64,000 nt of DNA, taken from NCBI RefSeq assembly GCF_007990245.1, contig NZ_BJWG01000005.1, positions 1 to 64,000 on the forward strand, given 5' to 3'. This DNA is from Cellulomonas composti (GTDB lineage Bacteria; Actinomycetota; Actinomycetes; Actinomycetales; Cellulomonadaceae). The position numbers and the translations under genes were made by a program. Below the pieces are notes generated by a model. That model did not search any database. It was not told the DNA's origin and was given only the letters and a program-made list of their open reading frames with translations. Shown here piece by piece: positions 1 to 8,751 of the stretch; positions within the stretch are counted from its first letter, which is position 1, and every line of letters starts with the position of its first letter.

Positions 1-96
1 GCCCGCGTCAGCGAGCGGTCGGTCGTGGCGCCGCTCCCCCACCCATCCCGCCGACCCATCCCCGCCGACCCATCCCCGTCGATGCATCCCCGTAAA

Positions 97-156
97 TGCA
101 GAGATGGGTGCAGGTCTCGGTCGGTGCGGCCGCCCGGAGCTGCACTCATCTCTGCA
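97..156. repeat. 60-bp palindromic element, copy 1
   Basis: The left arm at 97-113 (TGCAGAGATGGGTGCAG) and the right arm at 140-156 are complementary at 16 of 17 positions, separated by a 26-nt GC-rich centre. It lies about 120 bp upstream of the start of the nuclease-fold gene at 278. The length and arm sequence match the copies at 1302-2125 and 22537-22823. Confidence 0.85.
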
Positions 157-277
157 CCCACGGTGTCGTACGTGGGTCCGTCGGGGCGAGCCGACCACAG
201 CCCGCGTCGGCGGGCGGTCGTCCACAGGTGTCGTGTCCGGGCGGTCGCGTGGCGCCGGGGTGGGCCAAGGTCGTCGG

Positions 278-1237
278 ATGGTGCGGACGATTCCCGACGA
301 GGTGGTGCGGCTGGCGGACGTGCAGGGCGGGATGCTGACGCGCGCGCAGCTTCGTGCCGCCGGCATGGGCGACGAGGCGGTCCGCAACCGCCTGTGCGAC
401 CTCTGGCGACAGGTGCTGCCGGGTGTCGTGCTCCTGTCGCGCGGGCCGCTCGATGCGGTCAGACGAGCCGTCGCCGCCCAGCTGTTCGCCGGTCCGGAGT
501 CGCTGGTGAGCGGAGCGGCGGGTGCCCGGCTGCACGGACTCGGCAACGCCGGCTCGTCGCAGACCGTGACCGTGCTGGTCCCCGCGCACCAGTCGAGCCG
601 CCGGGCCGGCTTCGCGCACGTCCAGCGCACGCATCGGATGCCGTCCGCGAGACGGCAGATCGACGGGGTCCGGGTCGTGCTGCCCGCGAGAGCAGTTGCC
701 GACGCGTGTCGACTCCACCCGGACGTGCGCTACGCCAAGGCGCTCGTGATCGAGGCCGTCCAGCGGAAGGTCACCGGCGTCACCAGGCTGTGCGACGAGC
801 TCTTCAGCGGACCACGTCGCGGCTCGGCGACCTTGCGCGCGGCGATCGCCGTCGCCGCGACCGGGGCGTGGTCCGTCGCCGAGCACGACCTGCTCCGGGT
901 CGTGCAGCGCAGCACCGTGCTCCCGCGCCCGTGGCTCAACCCCGTCGTCACCGCCGCTGACGGCTCGCCGCTGCCGACGCCCGACCTCTGGTTCGACGAC
1001 GTCGGGCTGGCCGTCCAGGTGCAGTCGCACGCGTACCACGCGGCAGGCGAACGCTGGACCGAGACGATCCGCGCCGACAGCGCGCTCGGCGAGGCAGGGG
1101 TGGTCCGCGTCGCCGTGACCCCGTCCGAGATCCGCGACTCTCCCGACGACGTCCTGCGTCGCATCGAGCGCGTGTACCTCCAGCGGTCCCCCGCCACCCG
1201 CCCTCCGGTCAAGGCCGTCGAACGCCGCCCGACCTGA
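278..1237 (+). CDS. AbiEi-like winged-helix / DUF559-like nuclease-fold protein, probably inactive
   Basis: The 319-residue product opens with a short helical segment (about residues 1-45, LADVQGGMLTRAQL...) resembling the wing domain of AbiEi-type antitoxin proteins. It ends with a stretch typical of DUF559 / very-short-patch-repair-like proteins: TPDLWF near residue 235, VQVQSHAYH near 247-255, and a final GEAGVVRVAVTPSEI block. In active relatives the second motif normally reads V-E-x-D-G, so Q in place of E and of D suggests lost metal binding. ATG 278 is chosen because the arginine- and glycine-rich sequence upstream is unlike protein and contains palindrome copy 1. It is a single gene with palindromes on both sides. 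The function is unknown; such proteins are often scattered near repeats in actinobacteria. Family recognition is by eye. Confidence 0.7.
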   Translation: MVRTIPDEVVRLADVQGGMLTRAQLRAAGMGDEAVRNRLCDLWRQVLPGVVLLSRGPLDAVRRAVAAQLFAGPESLVSGAAGARLHGLGNAGSSQTVTVLVPAHQSSRRAGFAHVQRTHRMPSARRQIDGVRVVLPARAVADACRLHPDVRYAKALVIEAVQRKVTGVTRLCDELFSGPRRGSATLRAAIAVAATGAWSVAEHDLLRVVQRSTVLPRPWLNPVVTAADGSPLPTPDLWFDDVGLAVQVQSHAYHAAGERWTETIRADSALGEAGVVRVAVTPSEIRDSPDDVLRRIERVYLQRSPATRPPVKAVERRPT

Positions 1238-1301
1238 CCCACCCCTCCGACCGCGCTCCGCGCGCCAGAGCACGCACACGCCGCCGCCCATCCGGGATCA
1301 G

Positions 1302-1361
1302 CGCAGACATGGGTGCAGATCTCGGCGGGCCGACCCGCCCCGACCTGCACCCATCCCTGCA
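1302..1361. repeat. 60-bp palindromic element, copy 2
   Basis: The arms are at 1302-1318 (CGCAGACATGGGTGCAG) and 1345-1361 (CTGCACCCATCCCTGCA), and the centre is GGGCCGACCC. It lies 65 bp after the stop of the gene ending at 1237. The left arm has drifted slightly, and the left flank GGGATCAG is shared with copies 5 and 6. Confidence 0.85.
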
Positions 1362-1450
1362 CCCACCTGGGTGCCGCGATCGAGGCGGGACGGGACGAAC
1401 GCGGCCCTCGGAAGCGCGCGTGCCGGATGCAGGGACCGGACGCAGCGATC

Positions 1451-1514
1451 AGTGCAGAGATGGATGCAGGCCTCAGCGGGTCGACCCGGCCGGACCTGCA
1501 TCCATCTCTGCACT
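1451..1514. repeat. 60-bp palindromic element, copy 3 (most perfect)
   Basis: The arms are perfect over 20 bp: 1451-1470 reads AGTGCAGAGATGGATGCAGG and 1495-1514 is its exact reverse complement. The 24-nt centre contains the perfect inner palindrome GGGTCGACCC. The core element is 1453-1512, exactly 60 bp. Confidence 0.9.
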
Positions 1515-1619
1515 CACCCGGATGCCCCGAGGGAGCAGAACGGAGCGCGCGCCGCGAGGCTCAGCGGCGAGCTGCGCTCCCGATGCCTGGCGAGCGCCGC
1601 GCCGAGCCGCTGGGATCGG

Positions 1620-1636
1620 TGCAGGGATGGGTGCGG
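1620..1636. repeat. Solitary half of the palindromic element (copy 4)
   Basis: TGCAGGGATGGGTGCGG matches the left arm of the family, but no complementary right arm follows; copy 5 begins 44 bp later. It is probably a decayed or partly deleted copy. Confidence 0.6.
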
Positions 1637-1679
1637 GTCGAGACGGGGGTCGCCGGGACGTGTGGTCCGGTGGGATCAG

Positions 1680-1739
1680 TGCAGGGATGGGTGCAGGTCT
1701 CGGCGGGCCGACCCGGCCGGACCTGCATCCATTTCTGCA
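1680..1739. repeat. 60-bp palindromic element, copy 5
   Basis: The left arm TGCAGGGATGGGTGCAG is at 1680-1696 and the right arm CTGCATCCATTTCTGCA at 1723-1739; the centre includes GGGCCGACCC. This is the first copy within the 193-bp tandem array. Confidence 0.85.
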
Positions 1740-1872
1740 CTCAGCCAGATGCGACGAGCGAGTGCCGGGCCGGCCGGGAGCGTGCGGGCCCTGAAGCTCG
1801 GCGGCGAGTCGGCCGCCGCTCGACGCGGATGACGCACCGTGCAGCGGCTCGGTGCCGAGTCACCGGGATCAG

Positions 1873-1932
1873 TGCAGGGATGGGTGCAGGTCTCGGCGGG
1901 CCGACCCGGCCGGACCTGCATCCATCTCTGCA
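1873..1932. repeat. 60-bp palindromic element, copy 6
   Basis: The arms are at 1873-1889 and 1916-1932. It is identical to copy 5 except for one base in the right arm (CATCTCTGCA instead of CATTTCTGCA), as expected of a recent tandem duplication. Confidence 0.85.
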
Positions 1933-2065
1933 CTCAGCCAGATGTGACGAGCGAGTGCCGGGCCGGCCGGGAGCGTGCGGGCCCTGAAGCTCGACGGCGA
2001 GTCCGCCGCCGCTCGACGCGGTTGGCGCACCGCGCGGCGGCTTGGTGCCGAGTCACCAGGATCAG

Positions 2066-2125
2066 TGCAGGGATGGGTGCAGGTCTCGGCGGGTCGGGCC
2101 CGCGAGAGCTGCATCGATTGCTGCC
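2066..2125. repeat. 60-bp palindromic element, copy 7 (right arm decayed)
   Basis: The left arm at 2066-2082 is intact. The right arm at 2109-2125 reads CTGCATCGATTGCTGCC and has lost part of its complementarity. It lies about 100 bp upstream of nadE. The DNA after it, to 2221, is G-rich with repeated GGGCGGGCCAT and GGGTGGGT runs, and I see no gene there. Confidence 0.7.
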
Positions 2126-2221
2126 GCCATGGGGCGGGCCATGGGGCGGGCCATGGGGGCGCGCCCCGGGGCGGGCCGCAGGGGTGTGGGTGGCGGGTGG
2201 GTGGGTGGGTAGGGTCGGGGG

Positions 2222-4024
2222 GTGGGTTTGGTGCGGATCGCGGCGGCGCAGGTTGATGCGTGCGTGGGTGACCTCGAGGGGAACGCCCGCGTCGTGCTCG
2301 AGTGGACGCGGAGGGCCGCGGATGCGGGCGCGGACCTCGTCGTGTTCCCGGAGATGACGCTCACGGGGTACCCGATCGAGGACCTGGCGCTGCGGGCGTC
2401 GTTCCGACGCGCGGCGCAGAGCACGCTCGAGAAGCTCGCCGTCGACCTGGACGCCGCGGGCCTCGGGGAGGTCGCGGTGCTGGTCGGATGCGTCGGCGAG
2501 CGCGCGGCGCACCGGCGCCGGCAACCGGAGACGGCAGACGGGGCGGCGACGGACGGGGCCGACGACGCAGCGACCGACGGGGTCGTCGAGGGGGGCGCGG
2601 GCAGCGAGCGGTTGCCGGACGCCGAGCTCGTCGGCGACGTCGTCGCAGGACGGCCCGAGGCACGCGATGCGGCGCGACCCACCAACGAGGCGGTGCTGCT
2701 GCGCGGGGGGCGCGTCGAGACTCGCTATGCCAAGCACCACCTGCCGAACTACGGGGTGTTCGACGAGTTCCGGATCTTCGCGCCGGGTGACGAGATCTGC
2801 GTGCTCGACGTGGCGGGACGCCGGGTCGGGGTCGTGATCTGCGAGGACATCTGGCAGGACGGCGGGCCTGTCTCGTTGATGGACGAGAACGAGGTCGCGT
2901 GCCTCGTCGTGCTCAACGGGTCGCCGTTCGAGGAGGGCAAGGGCCATGTGCGGGCGCAGCTCGCGGCGCGGCGGGCCGCGGAGGTCGACGCCCCGGTGGT
3001 GTACGTCAACCTCGTCGGCGGGCAGGACGACCTCGTGTTCGACGGGGGCTCGTTCGTCGTGGACCGCGACGGGACGCTGCTCGCGTCGGCGCCGCAGTTC
3101 GTTGAGCACCTGCTGGTCTGGGACCTGGCCGCGCAGGGCGAGCCGCAGCGGCCCGGACCGCGCGCGGCGCCGCTGCACCCGGACGAGGAGACCTACCGCG
3201 CCATCGTCACGGGCCTGGCGGGGTACGTGCGCAAGAACGGGTTCACGTCGGTCACGCTCGGCCTGTCGGGGGGTATCGACTCGGCGCTCACGGCGGCGAT
3301 CGCGGCAGACGCGATCGGCGGCGAGCACGTCGTCGGGGTCTCGATGCCGTCGCGGTACTCGTCGGAGCACAGCAAGGACGACGCGGCGGACCTTGCCGCG
3401 CGGCTCGGGGCGGACTACCGCGTGCAGCCGATCGGCGCGGTCGTCGAGGCGTTCCAGGGCGAGCTCGCGCTCGACGGGGTCGCCGAGGAGAACCTGCAGG
3501 CGCGCGTGCGCGGCGTGATCCTCATGGGCATCTCGAACCGCGAGGGCCACCTGGTGATCGCGCCGGGCAACAAGTCGGAGCTGGCGACCGGCTACGCGAC
3601 GATCTACGACGCGGGCAGCATCGGCGGGTTCGCGCCGCTCAAGGACGTCGACAAGTCCCGGGTCTGGGCGCTCGCACGGTGGCGCAACGACCACGCACGC
3701 GACCGCGGCGAGATCCCACCGATCCCGGAGTCGTCAATCACGAAGCCGCCCAGCGCCGAGCTGCGGCCGGGCCAGACCGACCAGGACTCGCTGCCGCCGT
3801 ACGCGCTGCTCGACGAGGTGCTGGACTCGTACGTCGAGCACGCCGAGGGGCGCGCGGAGCTGCTCGCCCGCGGGTTCGCACCCGAGGTCGTCGACCGCGT
3901 CCTGCAGCTCGTCGACCGGGCGGAGTGGAAGCGGCGGCAGTACCCGCTGGGTCCGAAGGTCACCGCGCTCGCGTTCGGGCGCGATCGTCGCCTACCGGTC
4001 ACCTCCCGCTGGCGCGAACCGTGA
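2222..4024 (+). CDS. nadE: Glutamine-dependent NAD+ synthetase
   Basis: It amidates nicotinic acid adenine dinucleotide to NAD+, using ammonia released from glutamine. An N-terminal nitrilase-type amidase (about residues 4-280) carries the Glu-Lys-Cys triad: E44 in VVFPEM, K171 in KHHLPNYG and C207 in ICEDIWQ. The C-terminal synthetase has the ATP PP-loop SGGIDS near residue 348 and the GNKSELATGY motif. At 600 residues it is longer than the short bacterial form. The extra length is an Ala/Asp/Arg-rich insert at about residues 97-155 inside the amidase domain, at a loop before the catalytic lysine. The start is GTG 2222; GTG 2231 is also possible. It stands alone, 61 bp before panB on the same strand. 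Confidence 0.95.
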   Translation: MGLVRIAAAQVDACVGDLEGNARVVLEWTRRAADAGADLVVFPEMTLTGYPIEDLALRASFRRAAQSTLEKLAVDLDAAGLGEVAVLVGCVGERAAHRRRQPETADGAATDGADDAATDGVVEGGAGSERLPDAELVGDVVAGRPEARDAARPTNEAVLLRGGRVETRYAKHHLPNYGVFDEFRIFAPGDEICVLDVAGRRVGVVICEDIWQDGGPVSLMDENEVACLVVLNGSPFEEGKGHVRAQLAARRAAEVDAPVVYVNLVGGQDDLVFDGGSFVVDRDGTLLASAPQFVEHLLVWDLAAQGEPQRPGPRAAPLHPDEETYRAIVTGLAGYVRKNGFTSVTLGLSGGIDSALTAAIAADAIGGEHVVGVSMPSRYSSEHSKDDAADLAARLGADYRVQPIGAVVEAFQGELALDGVAEENLQARVRGVILMGISNREGHLVIAPGNKSELATGYATIYDAGSIGGFAPLKDVDKSRVWALARWRNDHARDRGEIPPIPESSITKPPSAELRPGQTDQDSLPPYALLDEVLDSYVEHAEGRAELLARGFAPEVVDRVLQLVDRAEWKRRQYPLGPKVTALAFGRDRRLPVTSRWREP

Positions 4025-4085
4025 CCTGCACGAACGCTGAGCACGACGACAGTTCACTGCACGACGACACAGCCAGGGAGCCCCG

Positions 4086-4898
4086 ATGACCGAGCAGCCC
4101 AAGCGGGTGCGCGTGCACCACCTCCTCGCCGCCAAGCAGCGCGGCGAGCGGCTGACCATGCTCACGGCCTACGACGCGGTGACGGCGCGCATCTTCGACG
4201 AGGCCGGCGTCGACATGCTGCTGGTCGGCGACTCGATCGGCAACACGATGCACGGCCACGCCACGACGCTGCCGGTGACGGTGGAGGACATGATCCCGGC
4301 GGCCCGTGCCGTCGCCGGGGCCGCGCGACGCGCGTTCGTCGTCGTCGACCTGCCGTTCGGCTCGTACGAGGCCTCTGCGCAGCAGGCGCTCGAGACGGGC
4401 GTGCGGATCATGAAGACCACGGGCGCGGACGCGGTCAAGCTCGAGGGCGGCCGTCGCAGCGCGGCGCAGATCCGGGCGCTGACCGAGGCGGGCATCCCGG
4501 TCGTCGGGCACCTCGGGTACACGCCGCAGTCGGAGAACCTGCTGGGCGGCCCGCGGGTGCAGGGACGCGGGGACAACGAGGCCGAGCGGATCAGCGAGGA
4601 CGCGATGGCGGTCGCTGAGGCCGGTGCGGTCGCGGTCGTGCTCGAGATGGTGCCGGCGCCCGTCGCGGCGCGCGTGACCGAGATCGTCGCGATCCCGACG
4701 ATCGGCATCGGCGCGGGCGCAGAGTGTGACGGCCAGGTGCTCGTCTGGGTGGACATGGCCGGCATGGGCGACTGGTCGCCGCGGTTCGCCAAGCGGTTCG
4801 GCGAGGTGGGTGCGGCTCTGCGCGCGGCCGCGGTGGCGTACGTCGACGAGGTCCGCGGCGGGACGTTCCCCGACGACGAGCACAGCTTCCTGGCCTGA
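4086..4898 (+). CDS. panB: 3-methyl-2-oxobutanoate hydroxymethyltransferase
   Basis: It transfers a hydroxymethyl group from methylene-tetrahydrofolate to 2-oxoisovalerate, giving ketopantoate, the first committed step to pantothenate and CoA. The 270-residue TIM-barrel protein has the family signatures [18 protein letters not shown] (metal-ligand region), VKLEGG and [14 protein letters not shown]. The start is well fixed: a GGGAG ribosome site precedes ATG 4086. It follows nadE on the same strand with a 61-bp gap. panC and panD are not in the window. Confidence 0.96.
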   Translation: MTEQPKRVRVHHLLAAKQRGERLTMLTAYDAVTARIFDEAGVDMLLVGDSIGNTMHGHATTLPVTVEDMIPAARAVAGAARRAFVVVDLPFGSYEASAQQALETGVRIMKTTGADAVKLEGGRRSAAQIRALTEAGIPVVGHLGYTPQSENLLGGPRVQGRGDNEAERISEDAMAVAEAGAVAVVLEMVPAPVAARVTEIVAIPTIGIGAGAECDGQVLVWVDMAGMGDWSPRFAKRFGEVGAALRAAAVAYVDEVRGGTFPDDEHSFLA

Positions 4899-4937
4899 GC
4901 GCCGGGCGGCGGCCGCCGCGCCCAGGGTCGCCCAGGG

Positions 4938-5108
4938 TCAGCGACGCTCCTCGTCCTCCTTGTCCCATGCCTGCGTGCGCGCGCGGGCCGTGTCGAGCGC
5001 GTGCTGCGCGGCCTCGCGTGACGGATAGGGACCCATCACCTTGCTCCAGTCGCTGCGGCGACCTTCCTCGACCTCGTGCGTCTCGGTGTTGAACCAGAAC
5101 TCAGCCAT
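4938..5108 (-). CDS. Small SPOR-like conserved actinobacterial protein (56 aa)
   Basis: A short reading frame on the minus strand starts at ATG 5108 and encodes 56 residues, opening [16 protein letters not shown]. It includes [19 protein letters not shown] and ends in a charged tail rich in Glu, Asp and Arg. The W-x-x-V-x-G-P-Y/F-x-S-x-x-x-A pattern resembles a minimal SPOR-type peptidoglycan-binding repeat. Small proteins of this type are common between panB and map in actinobacteria, which matches this position. There is no signal peptide, so a periplasmic role is doubtful and the function is unknown. It converges with panB and diverges from map, with 56 bp between the start codons. Confidence 0.8.
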   Translation of the reverse strand: MAEFWFNTETHEVEEGRRSDWSKVMGPYPSREAAQHALDTARARTQAWDKEDEERR

Positions 5109-5164
5109 CGACCCGTCCCTCCGCTGTTCGGCGCGAACGGGGTCGCACCGGTGCGGTCCGTAGA

Positions 5165-6037
5165 ATGCCAGGCATGTCGCCCGTCCGCTCCGCTCTCGTC
5201 CCGGGCACCATCAGCCCTCGTCGCGCCGTCCCCGCCACCATCGCGCGGCCTGAGTACGTCGGCAAGCCGGGCCCGGCGGACTACCGCGGCCCGGACGTGT
5301 TCGACGACGAGACGATCGAGCGGATCCGGGTCGCCGCGCGGATCGCGGCGCAGGCGCTCGCGGAGGTCGGCCGGCACGTCGCGCCGGGCGTGACGACGGA
5401 CCGGCTCGACGAGATCGGTCACGAGTTCCTGCTCGAGCACGGCGCGTACCCCTCGACGCTCGGCTACCGCGGCTTCCCGAAGTCGCTGTGCACCAGCGTC
5501 AACGAGGTCATCTGCCACGGCATCCCCGACTCGACCGTGGTCGAGGACGGCGACATCGTCAACATCGACATCACGGCGTTCGTCGGCGGCGTGCACGGCG
5601 ACAACAACGCGACGTTCCTCGCGGGTGACGTCGACGAGGAGTCACGCCTGCTCGTCGAGCGCACGAAGGAGTCGCTGGACCGCGCGATCAAGGCCGTCCG
5701 CCCGGGCCGCGAGATCAACGTGATCGGCCGCGTGATCGAGAAGTACGCGGCGCGCTTCGGGTACGGCGTCGTGCGCGACTACACCGGTCACGGCGTGGGG
5801 CCGGCGTTCCACACGGGGCTCGTCGTGCCGCACTACGACTCCGCGCCGATGTACGACCGGCTCATCGAGCCCGGGATGGTGTTCACCATCGAGCCGATGC
5901 TGAACCTCGGAACTCCTGATTGGATCGTCTGGGACGACGACTGGACCGTCCTGACGGCCGACGGCCGCCGCAGTGCGCAGTTCGAGCACACCCTGCTGGT
6001 CACCGACGACGGAGCGGAGATCCTGACACTGCCATGA
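5165..6037 (+). CDS. map: Methionine aminopeptidase, type I
   Basis: It removes the initiator methionine from nascent proteins. The five metal ligands are visible in order: Asp in NIDITAF, Asp in HGDNNAT, His in YTGHGVG, Glu in FTIEPM and Glu in FEHTLL; the substrate His is in the ICHGIPD region. An extra N-terminal stretch of about 40 residues ([21 protein letters not shown]) resembles the proline-containing extension of actinobacterial MetAP1c, without a zinc finger. ATG 5165 or ATG 5174 could start it. Its TGA overlaps the ATG of the following glucokinase, implying translational coupling. Confidence 0.95.
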   Translation: MPGMSPVRSALVPGTISPRRAVPATIARPEYVGKPGPADYRGPDVFDDETIERIRVAARIAAQALAEVGRHVAPGVTTDRLDEIGHEFLLEHGAYPSTLGYRGFPKSLCTSVNEVICHGIPDSTVVEDGDIVNIDITAFVGGVHGDNNATFLAGDVDEESRLLVERTKESLDRAIKAVRPGREINVIGRVIEKYAARFGYGVVRDYTGHGVGPAFHTGLVVPHYDSAPMYDRLIEPGMVFTIEPMLNLGTPDWIVWDDDWTVLTADGRRSAQFEHTLLVTDDGAEILTLP

Positions 6038-6822
6038 GCCACCACCAGAAGCACTCCCACAAGCACGACATCGCGTTCGGCATCGACATCGGCGGGTCCG
6101 GCATCAAGGGGGCGCCGGTCGACCTGCGCACCGGCGAGTTCGCCGCTGACCGGCGACGCATCCCGACGCCGCAGCCCGCGACGCCCGACGCGGTGGCGGA
6201 CACGGTCGCCGAGATCGTCGACTCCTTCCACCTCGACAGCCACGCGCCGATCGGTGTCACGTTCCCCGCGGTGATGCTGCACGGCGTCGCGCAGTCGGCC
6301 GCGAACGTCGACGACTCGTGGATCGGCACCGACGCGCAACGGCTGTTCTCCGCGAGGACCGGTCGCTCGGTCCTCGCGGTCAACGACGCCGATGCGGCCG
6401 GCTACGCCGAGGCGGTGTACGGCGCGGCCAAGGACGTCGACGGGGTCGTGCTCGTCGTGACGCTCGGCACCGGCATCGGCTCGGCGCTGATCGTCGACGG
6501 GCGCCTGGTGCCCAACACCGAGCTCGGTCACCTCGAGATCGACGGCTTCGACGCGGAGTCGCGCGCCGCCGACTCCGCCCGGGACCGCGAAGGGCTCGAC
6601 TGGGAGCAGTGGGCGCAGCGTCTGCAGCGCTACTTCTCGGTCGTCGAGAAGTTGTTTTGGCCCGACCTGATCGTCGTCGGCGGCGGCGTGAGCAAGCACC
6701 ACGAGAGCTTCCTGCCGCTGCTCGACCTGCGCGCGCGCATCGTCCCGGCCGGGTTGCTCAACGCGGCGGGCATCGTCGGTGCGGCCGCGCTCGCGGCGGA
6801 CGACGAGGACGACGACGACTGA
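6034..6822 (+). CDS. ppgK: Polyphosphate glucokinase
   Basis: A ROK-family enzyme that phosphorylates glucose using inorganic polyphosphate (and ATP), typical of actinobacteria. Visible motifs are the phosphate-binding [15 protein letters not shown] near the N terminus, [11 protein letters not shown], the substrate/metal region ELGHLEID and GGGVSKH. It is 262 residues, normal for the family. The N terminus is histidine-rich ([12 protein letters not shown]) and the C terminus is a run of acidic residues (DDEDDDD). ATGA overlap with map fixes the start. It could feed glucose released by the maltodextrin enzymes at 42834-53344 into glycolysis; that link is inference. Confidence 0.93.
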   Translation: MSHHQKHSHKHDIAFGIDIGGSGIKGAPVDLRTGEFAADRRRIPTPQPATPDAVADTVAEIVDSFHLDSHAPIGVTFPAVMLHGVAQSAANVDDSWIGTDAQRLFSARTGRSVLAVNDADAAGYAEAVYGAAKDVDGVVLVVTLGTGIGSALIVDGRLVPNTELGHLEIDGFDAESRAADSARDREGLDWEQWAQRLQRYFSVVEKLFWPDLIVVGGGVSKHHESFLPLLDLRARIVPAGLLNAAGIVGAAALAADDEDDDD

Positions 6823-7636
6823 CGTCGCCGGCGCACCGTCGGACGCACGGCGCCGGCTCGACGAGGTCGCGCCGGGCGTGCTCGTCGCGACGAGCGAGGT
6901 CTACCGCACCACGAGCACGGTGCTCGTCGGCGACGACGGCGCGTGCCTGCTGGTGGACCCGGGGGTCACGGCGCAGGAGGTCGAGGGTCTGGTCGCCGCC
7001 GTCGCCGCGCGCGGTCTACGGCCGCTCGCCGTCTGGTCGACCCACGCGCACTGGGACCACCGGCTCGACTCCCCCGCCCTGTCGCACCTCCCGCGCTGGG
7101 GAGCGGTCGAACGCGGCGACGATCTGCGCGCGCTGACGATGCAGCGGGACGCCGACGACGAGCTCGCACGCGTGCTCGCACACCGACCGGACGACGACCC
7201 GGCGCCGATCGGTCCCGGCCCGAGCGTGCTCCCGCGCCGGCCGGACGGCCTGCTCGACTGGCCCGGACCCGCCGTGCGCGTGCTGGTCCACCGCGCGCAC
7301 GCATCCGGTCACACCGCGCTGTTCCTGCCGGGGTGCGGCGCGCTCGTCGCGGGCGACATGCTCTCCGACGACGAGGTGCCGCTGCTCGACCCGGCGGCGA
7401 CGGACCCCGTCACCGACCACCGAGTGGCGCTCGATGCGTTCGCGGCCCTCGGCGCCCGGCTCGTCGTGCCCGGCCACGGCACGGTCGGGCACGACGTGCC
7501 GGCCCGGATCGCGGCGGACCGGCGCTACCTCGACGGCCTCACGGACCCGGCACCCGCACCGGACGTCCGGCTGCGCGCGCCGTGGCTCGTCGCGGCCGAC
7601 GCCGAGCAACGCGCACTCGTCGCCCGCCACCGCTGA
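6779..7636 (+). CDS. Metallo-beta-lactamase-fold hydrolase
   Basis: The 285-residue protein has the zinc-binding pattern of the MBL superfamily: STHAHWDH (HxHxDH) near residue 88, [15 protein letters not shown] and VVPGHGTVG. The substrate is unknown; the fold includes glyoxalase II-like and thiol-dioxygenase enzymes. As called, GTG 6779 overlaps the end of ppgK by 44 nt and gives a basic, poorly conserved leader. The real protein could begin near residue 20-30, and no better start with a ribosome site is evident. Confidence 0.8.
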   Translation: MRPRSRRTTRTTTTDVAGAPSDARRRLDEVAPGVLVATSEVYRTTSTVLVGDDGACLLVDPGVTAQEVEGLVAAVAARGLRPLAVWSTHAHWDHRLDSPALSHLPRWGAVERGDDLRALTMQRDADDELARVLAHRPDDDPAPIGPGPSVLPRRPDGLLDWPGPAVRVLVHRAHASGHTALFLPGCGALVAGDMLSDDEVPLLDPAATDPVTDHRVALDAFAALGARLVVPGHGTVGHDVPARIAADRRYLDGLTDPAPAPDVRLRAPWLVAADAEQRALVARHR

Positions 7637-7797
7637 GCACCGCCCGTGACGTCGTCGCGAGGAACGCGGCGGACCGTCGCCGCCTGGTCGGGCCGGCGGC
7701 GCCCGCGCGTCGGCACACACACGACCTGCACGAACACCCCGCACGACCGCCCCCGCACGTCGCCCGCGGGACGCGTCCGACGTGCTGGGCTGGGCTC

Positions 7798-8706
7798 GTG
7801 CTTCTGCGCCGACGCCCGACAGGTCCGACGCCTGCCGATCGCGGGCTCACGGTCGTCGAGGAGCGGATCGACCTGTGGGCGCACCGGCGCCTGGCCGGTC
7901 CCCCGCGCGGACGGCTGCGAGCGGGCCTCGTCGAGCTCACGGTGTTCGTGCTCAAACAAGGCTGGGCGTGCCTGTTCGGCGGGCTGCTGCTCGGCGCGAT
8001 CCTCGCGGCGCGACTCTGGTACCCGGACGACGCCGCACTTGCCCGCAACGACCTGCTCACGCTCGTCGCGGTCGCGTTGCAGGTCATGATGATCGCGACC
8101 CGCCTCGAGACGCCCGCCGAGCTGCGCGTCGTGCTGCTGTTCCACCTCACGGGCACGGTGATGGAGCTGTTCAAGACCGACGTCGGCTCGTGGACCTACG
8201 CGGCCGACGGGGTGCTCCGCGTCGGCGCGGTGCCGCTGTTCTCGGGCTTCATGTACGCCGCCGTCGGCTCCTACCTCGTGCGCGTGATGCGCATCTTCGA
8301 CCTGCGGTTCGACCGCTACCCGCGGCAGTGGGTGTGCGCGACGCTCGCGGCGGCGATCTACCTGAACTTCTTCGCGCACCACTTCGTGGCGGACCTGCGC
8401 TGGGTCCTGCTCGCCGCGGTGGCCGTGGTGTACGGCCGCTGCATGATGCACTTCCGCGTGCACACAGACGTGCGCCGGATGCCCGTGCTGCTCGCGTTCA
8501 CGCTGGTCGCGGGCGCGATCTGGGTCGCCGAGAACGTCGGCACGCTGACGGGCACCTGGCTCTACCCGGACCAGGCCGACGGCTGGCACCTGGTGTCGGC
8601 GCACAAGCTCGTCGCCTGGTTCCTGCTCATCCAGATCTCCGTCGCGCTCGTCACGTGGGTCCACCCGCCCCAGCGCCCGCTGCGCTCGCATCCGGCCGGT
8701 GCCTAG
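7798..8706 (+). CDS. DUF817 family membrane protein
   Basis: The 302-residue protein has about seven or eight hydrophobic segments, among them LTVFVLKQGWACLFGGLLLGAIL, LLTLVAVALQVMMI and VLLAAVAVVYGRCMMHF. Histidine/tryptophan-rich elements typical of DUF817 are present: DVGSWTYA, FFAHHFVADLRW and HFRVHTDVRRMP. The function of the family is not established. GTG 7798 is chosen because the sequence upstream is non-conserved and Pro/Arg-rich. It sits between the MBL hydrolase and an aldehyde dehydrogenase, 45 bp before the latter. Confidence 0.85.
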   Translation: MLLRRRPTGPTPADRGLTVVEERIDLWAHRRLAGPPRGRLRAGLVELTVFVLKQGWACLFGGLLLGAILAARLWYPDDAALARNDLLTLVAVALQVMMIATRLETPAELRVVLLFHLTGTVMELFKTDVGSWTYAADGVLRVGAVPLFSGFMYAAVGSYLVRVMRIFDLRFDRYPRQWVCATLAAAIYLNFFAHHFVADLRWVLLAAVAVVYGRCMMHFRVHTDVRRMPVLLAFTLVAGAIWVAENVGTLTGTWLYPDQADGWHLVSAHKLVAWFLLIQISVALVTWVHPPQRPLRSHPAGA

Positions 8707-8751
8707 GGTTCGCTGGGCGTAGGAACGTCACGACGACGACGAGGACGAGAG

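Larger units (their letters stand above)
1672..2097. repeat. 193-bp tandem repeat, about 2.2 copies
   Basis: Units begin at 1672 and 1865, with a partial third from 2058; the shared block GATCAGTGCAG recurs at exact 193-bp spacing. Each unit carries one palindromic element (copies 5, 6, 7) plus about 130 bp of GC-rich spacer ending in GGTGCCGAGTCACC. Because 193 is not a multiple of three, the reading frame changes from unit to unit, which argues against coding. The rest of 1238-2221 holds copies 2-4 and no recognisable gene. Confidence 0.9.

Noticed and set aside
1238..2221. CRISPR array
   Set aside because: Repeat period of 193 bp, palindromes of 60 bp, no unique spacers of uniform size, no cas genes nearby.
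1309..2357. Several overlapping open frames of 80-220 codons in the repeat region, with recurring MDAGPAG and DLHPSLH peptides
   Set aside because: They are the translated palindromes. The frame changes at each 193-bp unit and there is no ribosome site or family match.
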